From the NCBI GenBank assembly GCA_963814435.1, contig CAWFCV010000035.1:62001-126000 (forward strand): a stretch of 64,000 nucleotides of DNA, written 5' to 3'. Origin of the DNA: JAEUPI01 sp963814435. GTDB lineage: Bacteria; Pseudomonadota; Gammaproteobacteria; Burkholderiales; Burkholderiaceae_C. The notes under the pieces are model-generated. The model was not told where the DNA came from and did no database searches. It saw only the letters and a program-made list of their open reading frames with translations. The position numbers were made by a program, and so were the translations under genes. Every line of letters starts with the position of its first letter. Position 1 is the first letter of the stretch. Positions 8,894 to 17,577 of the stretch are shown here, in pieces.

Positions 8894-10590
8894 CGGCTTT
8901 GCACTGCCAGCGCCGGCGCGCGGCAGTCGTGAGTCAGGTCCCAGCGCGGTTCGTACAGCGTGGTGCTGACGTCGAGCACGCCGAGCAGGGTGTGAAACAG
9001 GTGGTCGTGCGCCGCAGGCAACGCGGCGCGGCGGCGCAGGCACTCGAGGTCGAGCCCCAACGCGCCGCGCAGGCCGTCGGACAGCCACATCACCATCGGC
9101 ACCTTGGTCTGCACGTCGGGCGCGATCGCATAGGGCATGCCGTGCAGGAACAACCGGTTCTCGCCGAGCGACTCGCCGTGGTCGGACACGTACAGCAGCA
9201 TCGAATCGACGCTCGCCGCGCGGGCGCGCAGCAGCTGGATCAGGTGCGCCAGCACGTGGTCGGTGTAGAGCAGCGCGTTGTCGTAGGCGTTGACGACTTC
9301 GTCGCGCGAGCAGCGCTGCAGGTCGTCGTGCTCGCAGGCCGGCTGGAAACGCGCGAACGACTTCGGGTAGCGGCGGAAGTACGAAGGTCCGTGGTTGCCC
9401 AGCTGGTGCAGCACCAGCAGTTGCGCGCCCTGCGCCTGCTCCAGCCGCTGGTCCAGGCCGTAGGCCAGGCCCTCGTCGAGGCAGCGCCCGTCGCTGCACA
9501 GGCCGGGCGCGTTGAGGCTCTGCACGCTGTCGTTGGACAGGCCGTCGCACACGCCCTTGCAGCCTGACTGGTTGTCGCGCCAGTGCACCGCGACGCCGGC
9601 GCGCGCCAGCACATGCAGCACGCCTTCGCTGCCGCGGATGCGCGCCTCGTCGTAGTCGCGCCGCCCGACCGGGGCGAACATGCACGGCAGCGACACCTCG
9701 GTGTTGGTGCCGCAGCTGGTGACGTCGCTGAAGTTGATCACCGGCAGCGTGGCCAGCTGCGGCGTGGTCTGGCGGGCGTAGCCGTTCAGCCCCCAGTTCG
9801 CCGCGCGCGCGGTCTCGCCGACCACCAGCACCACGACGATGGGCCTGCGGCGCTGCGCCCACGCCGGCCCGGGCTTGGCGTCCAGCGCGATCGGCTGGCG
9901 CGGCACCGCGACGCCGCGCGCATCGGCGGCGGCCACCGCGCCCAGCGACCACAGCATGTTGGCCGGCGTGATGAGGTAGCGCACTTCGCGGTGGTTGCGC
10001 ATCAGCGAGGCCATCGGCTGGAACACGGCGAGCAGCGCGGCAATGGTCACCGCGAACGCGGCCAGCAGCGCCGCCGCCCGCACCAGCGTCGCCTTCGGCC
10101 AGGACCGGTTGACGATGCGCACGCGCCACAGCAGCAGCAGCGGCAGTCCGGCATACAGCAGCAGCTGCGCCAGCAGCGCCGGCGCCAGCAGCTCGCGCGC
10201 CTCGGTGACGTCGGTGCGCAGCACGTTGCGCAGCATCGACGGGTCGAGATAGACGCCGAAGCGCGCCATGTAGTAGGTGGCGAACGCGGTGGCGATCACC
10301 AGCACCGCCAGCACCGGCTTCACCGTCCAGCGGTTGGACACCAGCGCGAGCAGCAGGAAGTGCACCGCCACCAGCATCACCGCCACCGCCAGCACGAAAC
10401 CCCAGGTGGCCGGATCGGCACTGTCGCGGCCGTGCAGCGCCGCGGCAAAGAACGGCCGGTTGGCCGCCAGCGCCCAGAACAGGCAGGCCACCAGCACCAC
10501 CTGCTCGACGGTGGCGGGGATCACGAAACGCGCCTCCCGCTCAACGGGATCGCGCCCGTCTTGCAAAGGCATACCAGACATGGGCTGCAT
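8890..10590 (-). CDS. eptA: Phosphoethanolamine--lipid A transferase (EptA/PmrC family)
   Basis: A 566-residue alkaline-phosphatase-fold membrane enzyme. The N-terminal 190 residues hold about five helices; the periplasmic catalytic domain has VLVVGETARAANW (metal-binding Glu), SCGTNTEVSLPCMF (nucleophilic threonine), NQSGCKGVC (disulphide), and SDHGESLGE near residue 450. All key residues are present. It moves phosphoethanolamine from phosphatidylethanolamine to lipid A, lowering negative charge and polymyxin binding. A start at residue 7 (MPLQDG) is an alternative. It is divergent from an OmpR-type regulator, which is the expected controller. Confidence 0.9.
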   Translation of the reverse strand: MQPMSGMPLQDGRDPVEREARFVIPATVEQVVLVACLFWALAANRPFFAAALHGRDSADPATWGFVLAVAVMLVAVHFLLLALVSNRWTVKPVLAVLVIATAFATYYMARFGVYLDPSMLRNVLRTDVTEARELLAPALLAQLLLYAGLPLLLLWRVRIVNRSWPKATLVRAAALLAAFAVTIAALLAVFQPMASLMRNHREVRYLITPANMLWSLGAVAAADARGVAVPRQPIALDAKPGPAWAQRRRPIVVVLVVGETARAANWGLNGYARQTTPQLATLPVINFSDVTSCGTNTEVSLPCMFAPVGRRDYDEARIRGSEGVLHVLARAGVAVHWRDNQSGCKGVCDGLSNDSVQSLNAPGLCSDGRCLDEGLAYGLDQRLEQAQGAQLLVLHQLGNHGPSYFRRYPKSFARFQPACEHDDLQRCSRDEVVNAYDNALLYTDHVLAHLIQLLRARAASVDSMLLYVSDHGESLGENRLFLHGMPYAIAPDVQTKVPMVMWLSDGLRGALGLDLECLRRRAALPAAHDHLFHTLLGVLDVSTTLYEPRWDLTHDCRAPALAVQSR

Positions 10591-10602
10591 TGGACCGATC
10601 GT

Positions 10603-10621
10603 GCCTGAAGGGAGCCTGAAG
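10603..10621. promoter_or_regulatory. Candidate response-regulator operator (direct repeat) between eptA and the regulator gene
   Basis: An exact 8-base direct repeat, GCCTGAAG, at 10603-10610 and 10614-10621 has an 11-base period, about one helical turn, as expected for a dimer of an OmpR-family regulator such as PmrA. It lies 13 bases upstream of the eptA start and 70 upstream of the regulator start. A perfect 8-base inverted repeat with a 5-base loop follows (10624-10631 and 10637-10644). That the regulator binds here is inference. Confidence 0.4.
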
Positions 10622-10691
10622 CGGGCGCGGGAATGACCCGCGCCAAAGGTGGGAAACTGATATCGGGACTTTTTTACCGTTTGCCATCCCG

Positions 10692-11354
10692 ATGCGACTG
10701 CTTCTGATCGAGGACGACCCGACGCTAGGCGAGGGTCTGCGCGACTACCTGCGCGCCGAAGGCCATCAGGTGGAATGGATCGACCGGCTGGAGCTGGCCG
10801 AAGCGCACCGCGGCGAGGTGTTCGACGCGATGCTGGTGGACTGGCAGCTGCCCGATGGTTCCGGGCGCGATTGGATCCAGGCCCGTCGCCAGCGCGGCGA
10901 CACCACGCCGATGCTGATGATCACCGCGCGCGACCGGCTCGACGACCGTGTGCGCGGCCTGGACAGCGGCGCCGACGACTACCTGGTGAAGCCGTTCGCG
11001 CCCGAGGAACTGGCCGCGCGGCTGCGTGTGATCGGGCGCCGGCATGCCGGTGCCGGCAGCTCGCTGCTGCGCTTCGGCGCGGTACAGGTCGACCTCGGCG
11101 CGCGCTCGGCCAGCGTCGGCGGCACCCGCGCCGACCTGACGGCGCGCGAGTGGGCGCTGCTCGAGGCGTTGGCGCTGCGCGCCGGCCGCATCGTCGCGAA
11201 GTCCGACCTCGAGCGCCTGATGTTCGGCGGGCATGCCGAGGTGTCGAGCAACGCGCTCGAGGTGCACATGTCGAGCCTGCGGCGAAAGCTCGGTCGCACG
11301 CTGATCGAAACGGTGCGCGGCATGGGCTACCGGATCGACAGCCCGACGCCATGA
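10692..11354 (+). CDS. OmpR/PhoB-family response regulator (PmrA/QseB-like)
   Basis: A 220-residue regulator. The receiver (residues 1-118) has the acidic pair ED at 7-8, phospho-acceptor Asp50 (LVDWQLPD) and the conserved lysine in YLVKPF near residue 101. The winged-helix DNA-binding domain (about 125-218) ends in the typical VHMSSLRRKLG and VRGMGYRID. Its stop overlaps the ATG of the kinase at 11351. Divergent placement from eptA and the PAP2 gene suggests control of lipid A modification, a well-known link for PmrA/QseB types, though the signal cannot be read. The QseB/PmrA subtype is a judgement from length and pairing. Confidence 0.92.
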   Translation: MRLLLIEDDPTLGEGLRDYLRAEGHQVEWIDRLELAEAHRGEVFDAMLVDWQLPDGSGRDWIQARRQRGDTTPMLMITARDRLDDRVRGLDSGADDYLVKPFAPEELAARLRVIGRRHAGAGSSLLRFGAVQVDLGARSASVGGTRADLTAREWALLEALALRAGRIVAKSDLERLMFGGHAEVSSNALEVHMSSLRRKLGRTLIETVRGMGYRIDSPTP

Positions 11355-12640
11355 CGCGGATTCCTTCGATCCGGCGCCGCCTGGCGCGCGCGCTGCTGGC
11401 CTGGTCACTGGTGGTGGGTGCGGCGGTCGCGGTGTCGGTGGGTCTGGCGGTGCAGGAGGAGGTCGACGAGTTGCTCGACGACACGCTGCGTGCGTCGGCC
11501 GATGTGCTGGGCGGCCTGCTGAGCACGCAGGCCGATGCCATGTTGACCAGCCGCGCCGGCGACGCAACCGCCGCCAACGGCCCGTACGCCGACGAACGAT
11601 TCGCCTGGCAGCTGGTCGGCGCCGACCAGCGGGTGATCCTGCGCTCGTCGCGCGCGCCGGCGGAGCCGTTTCGCGCCGCGCCCGGGCCCGGCTTCGCCGA
11701 CACGCCGGCCTGGCGGGTGTTCGGCCTGGCGCTCGGCGGCAACGGCCGGCTGCTGATCGTGGCGCAGTCGCGCTCCGAGCGGGCCGAGGCCCGCTTCGGG
11801 GCCGGCGTCAACGCCGGGCTCGCGGCGCTGGCGGTCGGGTTGCTGGGCTACTTTTCGCTGCGTGCCACCTTGCGTCACGAGCTGTCGCCGCTGCAAGCCC
11901 TGTCGGAGCGGCTCAGCCACTACGACCCGCTGCAGCCCGATGCCACGCTCGGACGCGCGGCCCGTGCCGAGCTGGCGCCGGTGCACGCGGCGGTCGATGG
12001 TCTGGCGCAGCGGTTGGCACGACGCGTGGCCAGCGAGCGGGCGTTCACCGCCCATGCGGCGCACGCGCTGCGCACGCCACTGGCCGGTATCGATGCCCAG
12101 CTGGCGGTGGCCCAGCGCGAGTGCCCGCCGGCGCTGCTGCCGCGGCTGACGCGCGTGCGCGATGCGACGCGGCGCCTGCAGCAGGTGGTGGCGGCGCTGC
12201 TCACGTTGTTTCGCAGCGGCTCGGAGCCGCAGCGCCAGGCGGTGCAGCTGTCGGTGCTGCTGGGCCGCTTGCCGTTCGAGGGCCTGGGGGTCGACGTGCA
12301 GCCGGACGCCAAGGTGCAGGCCGATCCCGACCTGCTGGCCGCCGCGTTGATGAACCTGATGGACAACGCGCTGCGCCACGGCGCCCGGCGGATGGTGGTG
12401 ACGACGCCGGCGCCCGACTGCTTGCGCCTGCATGACGATGGCCCCGGCGTGCCTGCAGCCCGGCGGCACGTGCTGCAGGCCGCATTGGATGCGGCGGCGT
12501 ACGAAGGGCAGACCGGCCTCGGCCTGATGCTCGCCGACGTGGTGGCGCGCGCGCACGGCGGCCGGCTGCGGCTGCGCGAGCCGGTTGACGGCCGCGGATT
12601 CGTGGCCGAGCTGCAGCTGGCCGCCCCGGCCGCAAGCTGA
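11351..12640 (+). CDS. Sensor histidine kinase (QseC/PmrB-like)
   Basis: A 429-residue kinase starting inside the end of the regulator gene (ATGA). It has a first membrane helix at about residues 13-34, a periplasmic part with the LLDDTLRASADVL pattern of the QseC group, a second helix at about 154-170, then a HAMP-like linker and dimerisation domain with phospho-acceptor His238 in AHALRTPLAG. The N box (NLMDNALRHGA), the short G1 (DDGPGVP) and G2 (GQTGLGLML) are present. The residue after His238 is Ala rather than the usual Glu, which in related kinases affects phosphatase activity. The signal is unknown. Confidence 0.9.
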   Translation: MTRIPSIRRRLARALLAWSLVVGAAVAVSVGLAVQEEVDELLDDTLRASADVLGGLLSTQADAMLTSRAGDATAANGPYADERFAWQLVGADQRVILRSSRAPAEPFRAAPGPGFADTPAWRVFGLALGGNGRLLIVAQSRSERAEARFGAGVNAGLAALAVGLLGYFSLRATLRHELSPLQALSERLSHYDPLQPDATLGRAARAELAPVHAAVDGLAQRLARRVASERAFTAHAAHALRTPLAGIDAQLAVAQRECPPALLPRLTRVRDATRRLQQVVAALLTLFRSGSEPQRQAVQLSVLLGRLPFEGLGVDVQPDAKVQADPDLLAAALMNLMDNALRHGARRMVVTTPAPDCLRLHDDGPGVPAARRHVLQAALDAAAYEGQTGLGLMLADVVARAHGGRLRLREPVDGRGFVAELQLAAPAAS

Positions 12641-12697
12641 ATCGCCGACCTCGCGCCGACGGGCACGGCTGGCGCGTCTGTGTCAGGTTGTGTTGGC

Positions 12698-12729
12698 CTG
12701 ACGTCAGAGCGTGGTCAGTCGGCTGACCA
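12698..12729. promoter_or_regulatory. Two adjacent inverted repeats upstream of the acetate-uptake genes
   Basis: In the 131-base gap before the DUF485 gene there are two perfect palindromes: CTGACGTCAG at 12698-12707, and TGGTCAG/CTGACCA with a 4-base loop at 12712-12729. They share the CTGAC/GTCAG core. They end 42 bases before the start codon, a place suited to an operator over or near the promoter. No regulator is assigned. Confidence 0.4.
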
Positions 12730-12771
12730 ATGATGCGCGCTGAACTCGGACCATTCCGTTGAGGAGACATC

Positions 12772-13080
12772 ATGGAAGTTGATCTCGCACGTCGCATCGC
12801 GAGCCATCCCAAGTACCAGGAGCTGAAGGCCAAACGCACGGCGTTCGGCTGGTGGCTGTCGCTGGCCGGAATGGTCGCGTACTACGGATTCATCCTGCTG
12901 GTCGCCTTCGACAAGCCGCTGCTCGCGCAGAAGCTCGGCAGCGGCGTCACCACGGTGGGCATGCCGCTGGGCGTGGCCGTCATCGTGTTCACGATCATCA
13001 TCACCTGGGTCTATGTGCGGCGCGCCAACAGCGAGTTCGACAGGCTGACCGAAGAGATCGTCAAGGGAGCCCTGAAATGA
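12772..13080 (+). CDS. yjcH: DUF485 inner-membrane protein (YjcH), ActP partner
   Basis: A 102-residue protein with a GAGGAG ribosome site before its ATG. Family signs are the N-terminal IASHPKYQELKAKRTAFGWWLS and two membrane helices at about residues 27-45 and 60-82, followed by WVYVRRANSEFD. DUF485 proteins are nearly always encoded immediately before an acetate/cation symporter of the SSS family, as here, and are thought to assist it; the mechanism is not known. A GC-rich repeat, not a plain spacer, lies between this stop and actP. Confidence 0.9.
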   Translation: MEVDLARRIASHPKYQELKAKRTAFGWWLSLAGMVAYYGFILLVAFDKPLLAQKLGSGVTTVGMPLGVAVIVFTIIITWVYVRRANSEFDRLTEEIVKGALK

Positions 13081-13082
13081 CT

Positions 13083-13160
13083 CCCCCCGTAGCGCCTTCG
13101 GCGCCGCCCCCCAGGGGGCGCCGCCAGCGGCCCGGCAGAGCCGGTTCCGCGGCGGCCACT
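13083..13160 (+). repeat. GC-rich stop-codon-adjacent repeat, copy 1
   Basis: The element starts two bases after the yjcH stop and runs towards actP. It folds as GCGCC-TTCG-GCGCC, then CCCCCC-A-GGGGG, then a longer GCCGCC/GGCGGC stem. A near-identical copy is at 47102-47182 and a diverged one on the minus strand at 31697-31772. All three begin right after a stop codon inside an operon. Similar repeats are widespread in Burkholderiales from memory. Confidence 0.75.
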
Positions 13161-13215
13161 TGGCTGGGCTCGACTCACACGACGCAGGTGCCGCATGGCG
13201 CCACGGAGAATTGAT

Positions 13216-14904
13216 ATGACTTCCTCGCAGATTCTGAAACTGCTGGCCGGTGCTGGTCTCATGCTGGCCGGCGTGGCGGCACTTGCGGCCGGTGCCGACC
13301 TCGGCCAAGCGCAGAAACAGGCCACCAACTGGGTGGCGATCGGCATGTTCGGCATCTTCGTGCTGGCCACGCTGGGCATCACCAAGTGGGCGGCTGCACG
13401 CACCAAGAGCGCGGCCGACTTCTATACCGCGGGCGGCGGCATCACCGGCTTCCAGAATGGCCTGGCGATCGCCGGCGACTACATGTCGGCGGCGTCGTTC
13501 CTTGGCATCTCGGGCCTGGTGTTCGCCAACGGCTTCGACGGCCTGATCTTCTCGATCGGCTGGCTGGTCGGCTGGCCGGTCATCACCTTCCTGATGGCCG
13601 AACGCCTGCGCAACCTCGGCAAGTTCACCTTTGCCGACGTGGCCGGCTATCGCTTCAGCCAGACGCCGATTCGCATCTTCGCAGCCAGTGGCTCGCTGGT
13701 CGTGGTGGCCTTCTACATGATCGCGCAGATGGTCGGCGCCGGACAGCTCATCAAGCTGCTGTTCGGCATGGATTACCTGTACGCCGAGATCCTGGTCGGC
13801 TCGATCATGATGATCTACGTGCTGTTTGGCGGCATGACCGCGACCACCTGGGTGCAGATCATCAAGGCCTGCATGCTGCTGGGCGGCGCCACCTTCATGG
13901 CGCTGGCGGTGCTGATGCAGTTCGGCTTCTCGCCCGAGGCGATGTTCAGCAAGGCGGTCGAAGTGCACTCCAAGAAGGACGCCATCATGGGCCCTGGAGC
14001 ACTCATCAAGGACCCCGTCTCGGCAATCTCGGTCGGCATGGCGCTGATGTTCGGCACGGCCGGGTTGCCCCATATCCTGATGCGCTTCTTCACCGTGCCC
14101 AGCGCCAAGGAAGCGCGCAAGTCGGTCGGCTGGGCCACCACCTGGATTGGTTACTTCTACATCCTGACCTTCATCATCGGTTTTGGCGCCATCACCAACC
14201 TGATCCCGAATCCGGCCAACTACTTCGTCGGTGGCGAAATCTCCAAGGGCCTGGTCGGCGGCGGCAACATGGCGGCGGTGCACTTGGCCGGCGCGGTGGG
14301 CGGCAACTGGTTCCTGGGCTTCATCTCGGCGGTGGCGTTCGCGACCATCCTCGCGGTGGTGGCCGGCCTGACGCTGTCGGGCGCCTCGGCGGTGTCGCAT
14401 GACCTGTACGCCTCGGTGTGGCGCCACGGCCGGGTCGACCAGGCGCAGGAATTGCGCGTGTCCAAGATCACCACCGTGTGCCTGGGCATTGTCGCCGTGG
14501 TGCTGGGTATCGCCTTCGAGAAGGAAAACGTCGCCTACATGGTGATGCTGGCCTTCGTGATCGCGGCATCGGCCAACTTTCCGGTGCTGTTCATGTCGGT
14601 GCTGTGGAAGGGCTGCACCACCAAGGGCGCCGTGGTCGGTGGCTTCGTCGGCTTGGTGGCGGCGGTGGCGCTGACGATCGGCTCGGCCAGCGTGTGGGAA
14701 AAGGTCATGCACTATCCGGCGGGCTCGGCCTGGTTCCCATACGACTCGGCGGCGATCTTCTCGATTCCACTGGCGTTCATCACCATCTGGCTGGTGTCGC
14801 TGTTGGACCGCAGCGCGCGCGGCAATGAGGACCGCGCCGGATTCCCTGCGCAGCAGGTGCGCTCGGAGACCGGAATCGGCGCGTCGGGAGCGAGCGGGCA
14901 TTGA
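13216..14904 (+). CDS. actP: Cation/acetate symporter
   Basis: A 562-residue sodium:solute symporter (SSS family), about 13 helices, with an N-terminal signal-like helix as in ActP. The ATG at 13216 follows a GGAGA site. Family features are the DFYTAGGGITGFQNGLAIAG core in the first repeat, DYMSAASFLGISGL, the TFADVAGYRFSQ loop and GTAGLPHILMRFF. It takes up acetate and short-chain monocarboxylates with sodium or protons. It pairs with DUF485 upstream and the CBS/DUF294 protein downstream, an association known from acetate-switch loci, whose likely sensor is at 33564 in this window. Confidence 0.93.
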   Translation: MTSSQILKLLAGAGLMLAGVAALAAGADLGQAQKQATNWVAIGMFGIFVLATLGITKWAAARTKSAADFYTAGGGITGFQNGLAIAGDYMSAASFLGISGLVFANGFDGLIFSIGWLVGWPVITFLMAERLRNLGKFTFADVAGYRFSQTPIRIFAASGSLVVVAFYMIAQMVGAGQLIKLLFGMDYLYAEILVGSIMMIYVLFGGMTATTWVQIIKACMLLGGATFMALAVLMQFGFSPEAMFSKAVEVHSKKDAIMGPGALIKDPVSAISVGMALMFGTAGLPHILMRFFTVPSAKEARKSVGWATTWIGYFYILTFIIGFGAITNLIPNPANYFVGGEISKGLVGGGNMAAVHLAGAVGGNWFLGFISAVAFATILAVVAGLTLSGASAVSHDLYASVWRHGRVDQAQELRVSKITTVCLGIVAVVLGIAFEKENVAYMVMLAFVIAASANFPVLFMSVLWKGCTTKGAVVGGFVGLVAAVALTIGSASVWEKVMHYPAGSAWFPYDSAAIFSIPLAFITIWLVSLLDRSARGNEDRAGFPAQQVRSETGIGASGASGH

Positions 14905-14970
14905 CCGGTCGTTGCCCAGCGAGGTCGGGACTGCGGGCGACCTGTCTGCAGTCCCTTCTTGGTTTCTGCC

Positions 14971-16401
14971 ATGAAGGCCACGTCAGCTCCTGAACCGCAG
15001 CGAGAGATGCTGTCGCTGGTGACGGCGCGCATCCGTGACGCCTACATTCGCAAGCCCACCTACGTGGACGGGTCGCAGAACGTGGTGGAGGTGTGCCGGC
15101 AGATGTCGGCCCACGGCCTGACCTGCGCGCTGGTGCGCGACGGCGGTCGCATCGGCATCTTCACCACGACCGACGTGCGCGACGCGCTGCTGCGCCCGAC
15201 GCCCGTGCACGAGCTGGCGGTGCGTGAATGCGCGCGCTTCGACCTGGTGACGGTGGACACCGACACCGATCTGTTCGAGGCCCTCTGGCTGATGGTGCGC
15301 CACCGGGTTCACCGTCTGGTGGTGCGTGAGGGTGGGCAGGTACTCGGCGTGCTCGGCCAGCTCGACCTGGTGAGCCTGGTGGCCAACCACTCGCACATCA
15401 TCGCGGTGCAGATCGACGATGCGGCCTCGGTGGCCGATCTCAAGGCTGCGGCGCAGCGCATCGACGACATGGTGGTGCTGCTGCACGACGGCGGCATCAA
15501 GATCGAGCGCATCACACGACTCGTGAGCGAGCTCAATTCGCGCCTGTTCGCCAAGCTGTGGCTGCTGCTGGCGCCGAGCGAGCTCATCGCCAACAGCTGC
15601 CTGCTGGTGATGGGCAGCGAAGGCCGCGGCGAGCAGATCCTCAAGACCGACCAGGACAACGCGCTGCTGCTGCGCGATGGCATCGACGTCGACGGCGTCG
15701 ACGCCGTGGCGCAGCACTTCAGCGCCGGCTTGGCCGAGCTGGGCTATCCGCCATGCCCGGGGCAGATCATGGTCACCAACCCGCTGTGGCGGCAACCGGT
15801 GAGCGGTTTCCGCGCGACGCTGCGCGATTGGGTCTTCGGTGCCGACCCCGACGGCCCGATGCGGCTGGCGATCTTCTTCGACGCCGTCTGCGTGGCCGGC
15901 GACGCGCGGCTTCTCCAGGCCGCGCGCGACCACCTGGAGAACATCCTGGTCGACAACGACGTATTCCTGGCGCGCTTTGCCAGCGCCGCCGACCAGTTCA
16001 ACGAAAGCAGCCCCTGGTGGAGCTGGCTGACCACGCGCCGCGACGAGCAGGTGCTCGACCTGAAGAAACTCGGCACCTTCCCGATCGTGCACGGCGTGCG
16101 TGCGCTGGCGCTGAAACACCGCATCCGAGCGGTCGGCACCGTCGAGCGCCTGCAGGAGCTGGTGGCCCGGGGCGCGATCGAGGCGCCGCTGGCGCGCGAC
16201 CTGTCCGTTGCGCTGCACTTCGTGATGGCGCTCAAGCTCAACCACCAACTTCAGGAGCGCCGGCTCGGGCTGCCACCCAGCAACCTGGTGCGACCGTCGG
16301 AACTCGGCATGCTCGAGCGTGAGCCGCTGCAGGACGCGCTGGCCATCATCCGGCGCTTCCGCCTCCTGCTGCGACAGCAGTTCAAGCTCGACGCGCTGTG
16401 A
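14971..16401 (+). CDS. CBS-domain, DUF294 nucleotidyltransferase-like signalling protein
   Basis: A 476-residue cytoplasmic protein. ATG 14971 is preferred over an upstream TTG. Residues 20-140 form a CBS pair (RKPTYVDGSQNVVEV, GRIGIFTTTDVRDALL, HRVHRLVVREGGQVLG). A nucleotidyltransferase-like DUF294 domain follows, with GSEGRGEQILKTDQDNAL near residue 215, the GlnD-type GS...D.D motif, and a helical DUF294 C-terminal domain to the end. Proteins of this kind probably bind adenosine nucleotides and modify or regulate a partner. In pseudomonads the homologue sits with the CrbS/CrbR acetate switch and a DnaQ-like exonuclease; here those are 17 kb away. Function otherwise unproven. Confidence 0.9.
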   Translation: MKATSAPEPQREMLSLVTARIRDAYIRKPTYVDGSQNVVEVCRQMSAHGLTCALVRDGGRIGIFTTTDVRDALLRPTPVHELAVRECARFDLVTVDTDTDLFEALWLMVRHRVHRLVVREGGQVLGVLGQLDLVSLVANHSHIIAVQIDDAASVADLKAAAQRIDDMVVLLHDGGIKIERITRLVSELNSRLFAKLWLLLAPSELIANSCLLVMGSEGRGEQILKTDQDNALLLRDGIDVDGVDAVAQHFSAGLAELGYPPCPGQIMVTNPLWRQPVSGFRATLRDWVFGADPDGPMRLAIFFDAVCVAGDARLLQAARDHLENILVDNDVFLARFASAADQFNESSPWWSWLTTRRDEQVLDLKKLGTFPIVHGVRALALKHRIRAVGTVERLQELVARGAIEAPLARDLSVALHFVMALKLNHQLQERRLGLPPSNLVRPSELGMLEREPLQDALAIIRRFRLLLRQQFKLDAL

Positions 16402-16430
16402 CAACGGGCGGCGCGCCCGGGCCGCGCCCC

Positions 16431-16652
16431 TCAGCGATGGTTGCGCTGCCGAACCACCGGCATGGCGTAGGAGCGCCCCACGGCGGCAAGCGCGTCGAGG
16501 TAATTCTGTCGCACCTTGTCGCTCAGCGTGTCGAGCGGCACATGGCCTTGCGCATCGCACGGAAAGGAGAGCGCACGGCCCGAGTGGTAGAGCGACTGAA
16601 AGTGCAGTTCGTAGCGCGTGGGCGCCGGCGTGTCGGTCGATGGCTTCATCAT
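16431..16652 (-). CDS. Small conserved-looking protein (about 73 aa) of unknown function
   Basis: A 73-residue frame, ending 30 bases from the convergent CBS/DUF294 stop. Two in-frame ATGs exist at 16652 and 16649. The sequence has YELHFQSLYHSGRALSFPCDAQGHV, shown here as YELHFQSLY and FPCDAQGHV, then a helix with DKVRQNYLDALAAVGR. I remember very similar short proteins in many Burkholderiales genomes, always uncharacterised. No signal peptide or membrane segment. It may be independent of the L,D-transpeptidase behind it, which ends at 16768. Confidence 0.65.
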   Translation of the reverse strand: MMKPSTDTPAPTRYELHFQSLYHSGRALSFPCDAQGHVPLDTLSDKVRQNYLDALAAVGRSYAMPVVRQRNHR

Positions 16653-16767
16653 CCGGTGTCCAAATTCACGCCGGTTAGAGCGCCGCGCCACGCGCAAGTT
16701 CGGCGCCGATCGCGAACGGCTGCGAACGGCTGCAAACGGCACATCGGCGCGCCGGCGCCCAGTCCGG

Positions 16768-17568
16768 TCAGTTCGTCGGCCTCGAGGGTGCGGTGGCGGT
16801 ACTTGCTGCAGTGAGGAATTGGAATCCGAAGACCTCCTGAGCGGTCCTGACCTCGGGCAGAACGTACACCACGGCACGGCGAGTCGCGAAGATCGGACGA
16901 ACGAAGTCGTCGAAGAAGGACGCCGGGACATTGATGCAACCGTAGGAGATGCGCTTGTCGTCGGTCGTCGACGTGGCCAGGCGTTCGAGGCGGTGTTCCA
17001 GCCGGTTGGTGGTGCGCACGCGGTGCATCGAGACGGCGGCGCCGTAGTCCACCCACACCACGTCCTCTCCAAGCGCATTGCGACCCCGCTCGGCGACGAA
17101 TCGTCCGGCCGGGGTGGTGCGCTCCTGCGGCAGCACATCTGCAAGCGGGCGAGAGCCGATGCCCGGCGCCGAATCGTCGCCGCGCGCGGAGCCGATCAGC
17201 ACTCGGGTCGATGCCAGCAGCCGGGCGTCGGCCGCGAAGACATGCAATGTCGCGGTCTTCTTGTCGACCATGATGAATTCCATCCCGGCGTGGTCGTTCG
17301 TGTCGACGACCCAGCGCGCGGTCTGGCGCGAATCGGCCGAAAGGCCGACCCAACCCGCCAATGCCTGGTTGATATCGGGTGCCGAAGGCTGAGTGCGCGC
17401 CTCGACCGATGGCGCGACCCAGCCGCCCGTGGCGGACGGGATCACGTGCAAGCCGGGTGGCAGCACGATGGCCAACACCGCCGCGCCGGCCAGCGCACCG
17501 CGACGGATGCTCGCACCCATGCTGGGTGCGGCGGCAGACCCTGTCGACGGTGATGCTGACGCCGACAT
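16768..17568 (-). CDS. L,D-transpeptidase (YkuD domain), exported
   Basis: A 266-residue protein. Residues 20-45 form a signal or anchor helix (IRRGALAGAAVLAIVLPP); MGASIRR at residue 18 could be the real start. The YkuD domain spans about 97-250, with His182 (SMHR) and the catalytic Cys211 in ISYGCINVP. Such enzymes make 3-3 crosslinks in peptidoglycan or attach proteins to it, in the periplasm. Asn213 after Cys-Ile replaces the common Arg (GCIR/GCVR), as seen in some proteobacterial members. It lies 10 bases after a small exported protein on the same strand, so the two may be one operon. Confidence 0.88.
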   Translation of the reverse strand: MSASASPSTGSAAAPSMGASIRRGALAGAAVLAIVLPPGLHVIPSATGGWVAPSVEARTQPSAPDINQALAGWVGLSADSRQTARWVVDTNDHAGMEFIMVDKKTATLHVFAADARLLASTRVLIGSARGDDSAPGIGSRPLADVLPQERTTPAGRFVAERGRNALGEDVVWVDYGAAVSMHRVRTTNRLEHRLERLATSTTDDKRISYGCINVPASFFDDFVRPIFATRRAVVYVLPEVRTAQEVFGFQFLTAASTATAPSRPTN

Positions 17569-17577
17569 GGTCGTCGA

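Noticed and set aside
12715..14901. A 728-residue open frame on the minus strand opposite yjcH and actP
   Set aside because: It is the antisense of a well-supported symporter; its composition (runs of His, Asp, Gln, Arg) is typical of high-GC shadow frames.
16402..16430. A terminator hairpin between the CBS/DUF294 gene and the small minus-strand gene
   Set aside because: The GC-rich stretch has only partial pairing and no T-run.
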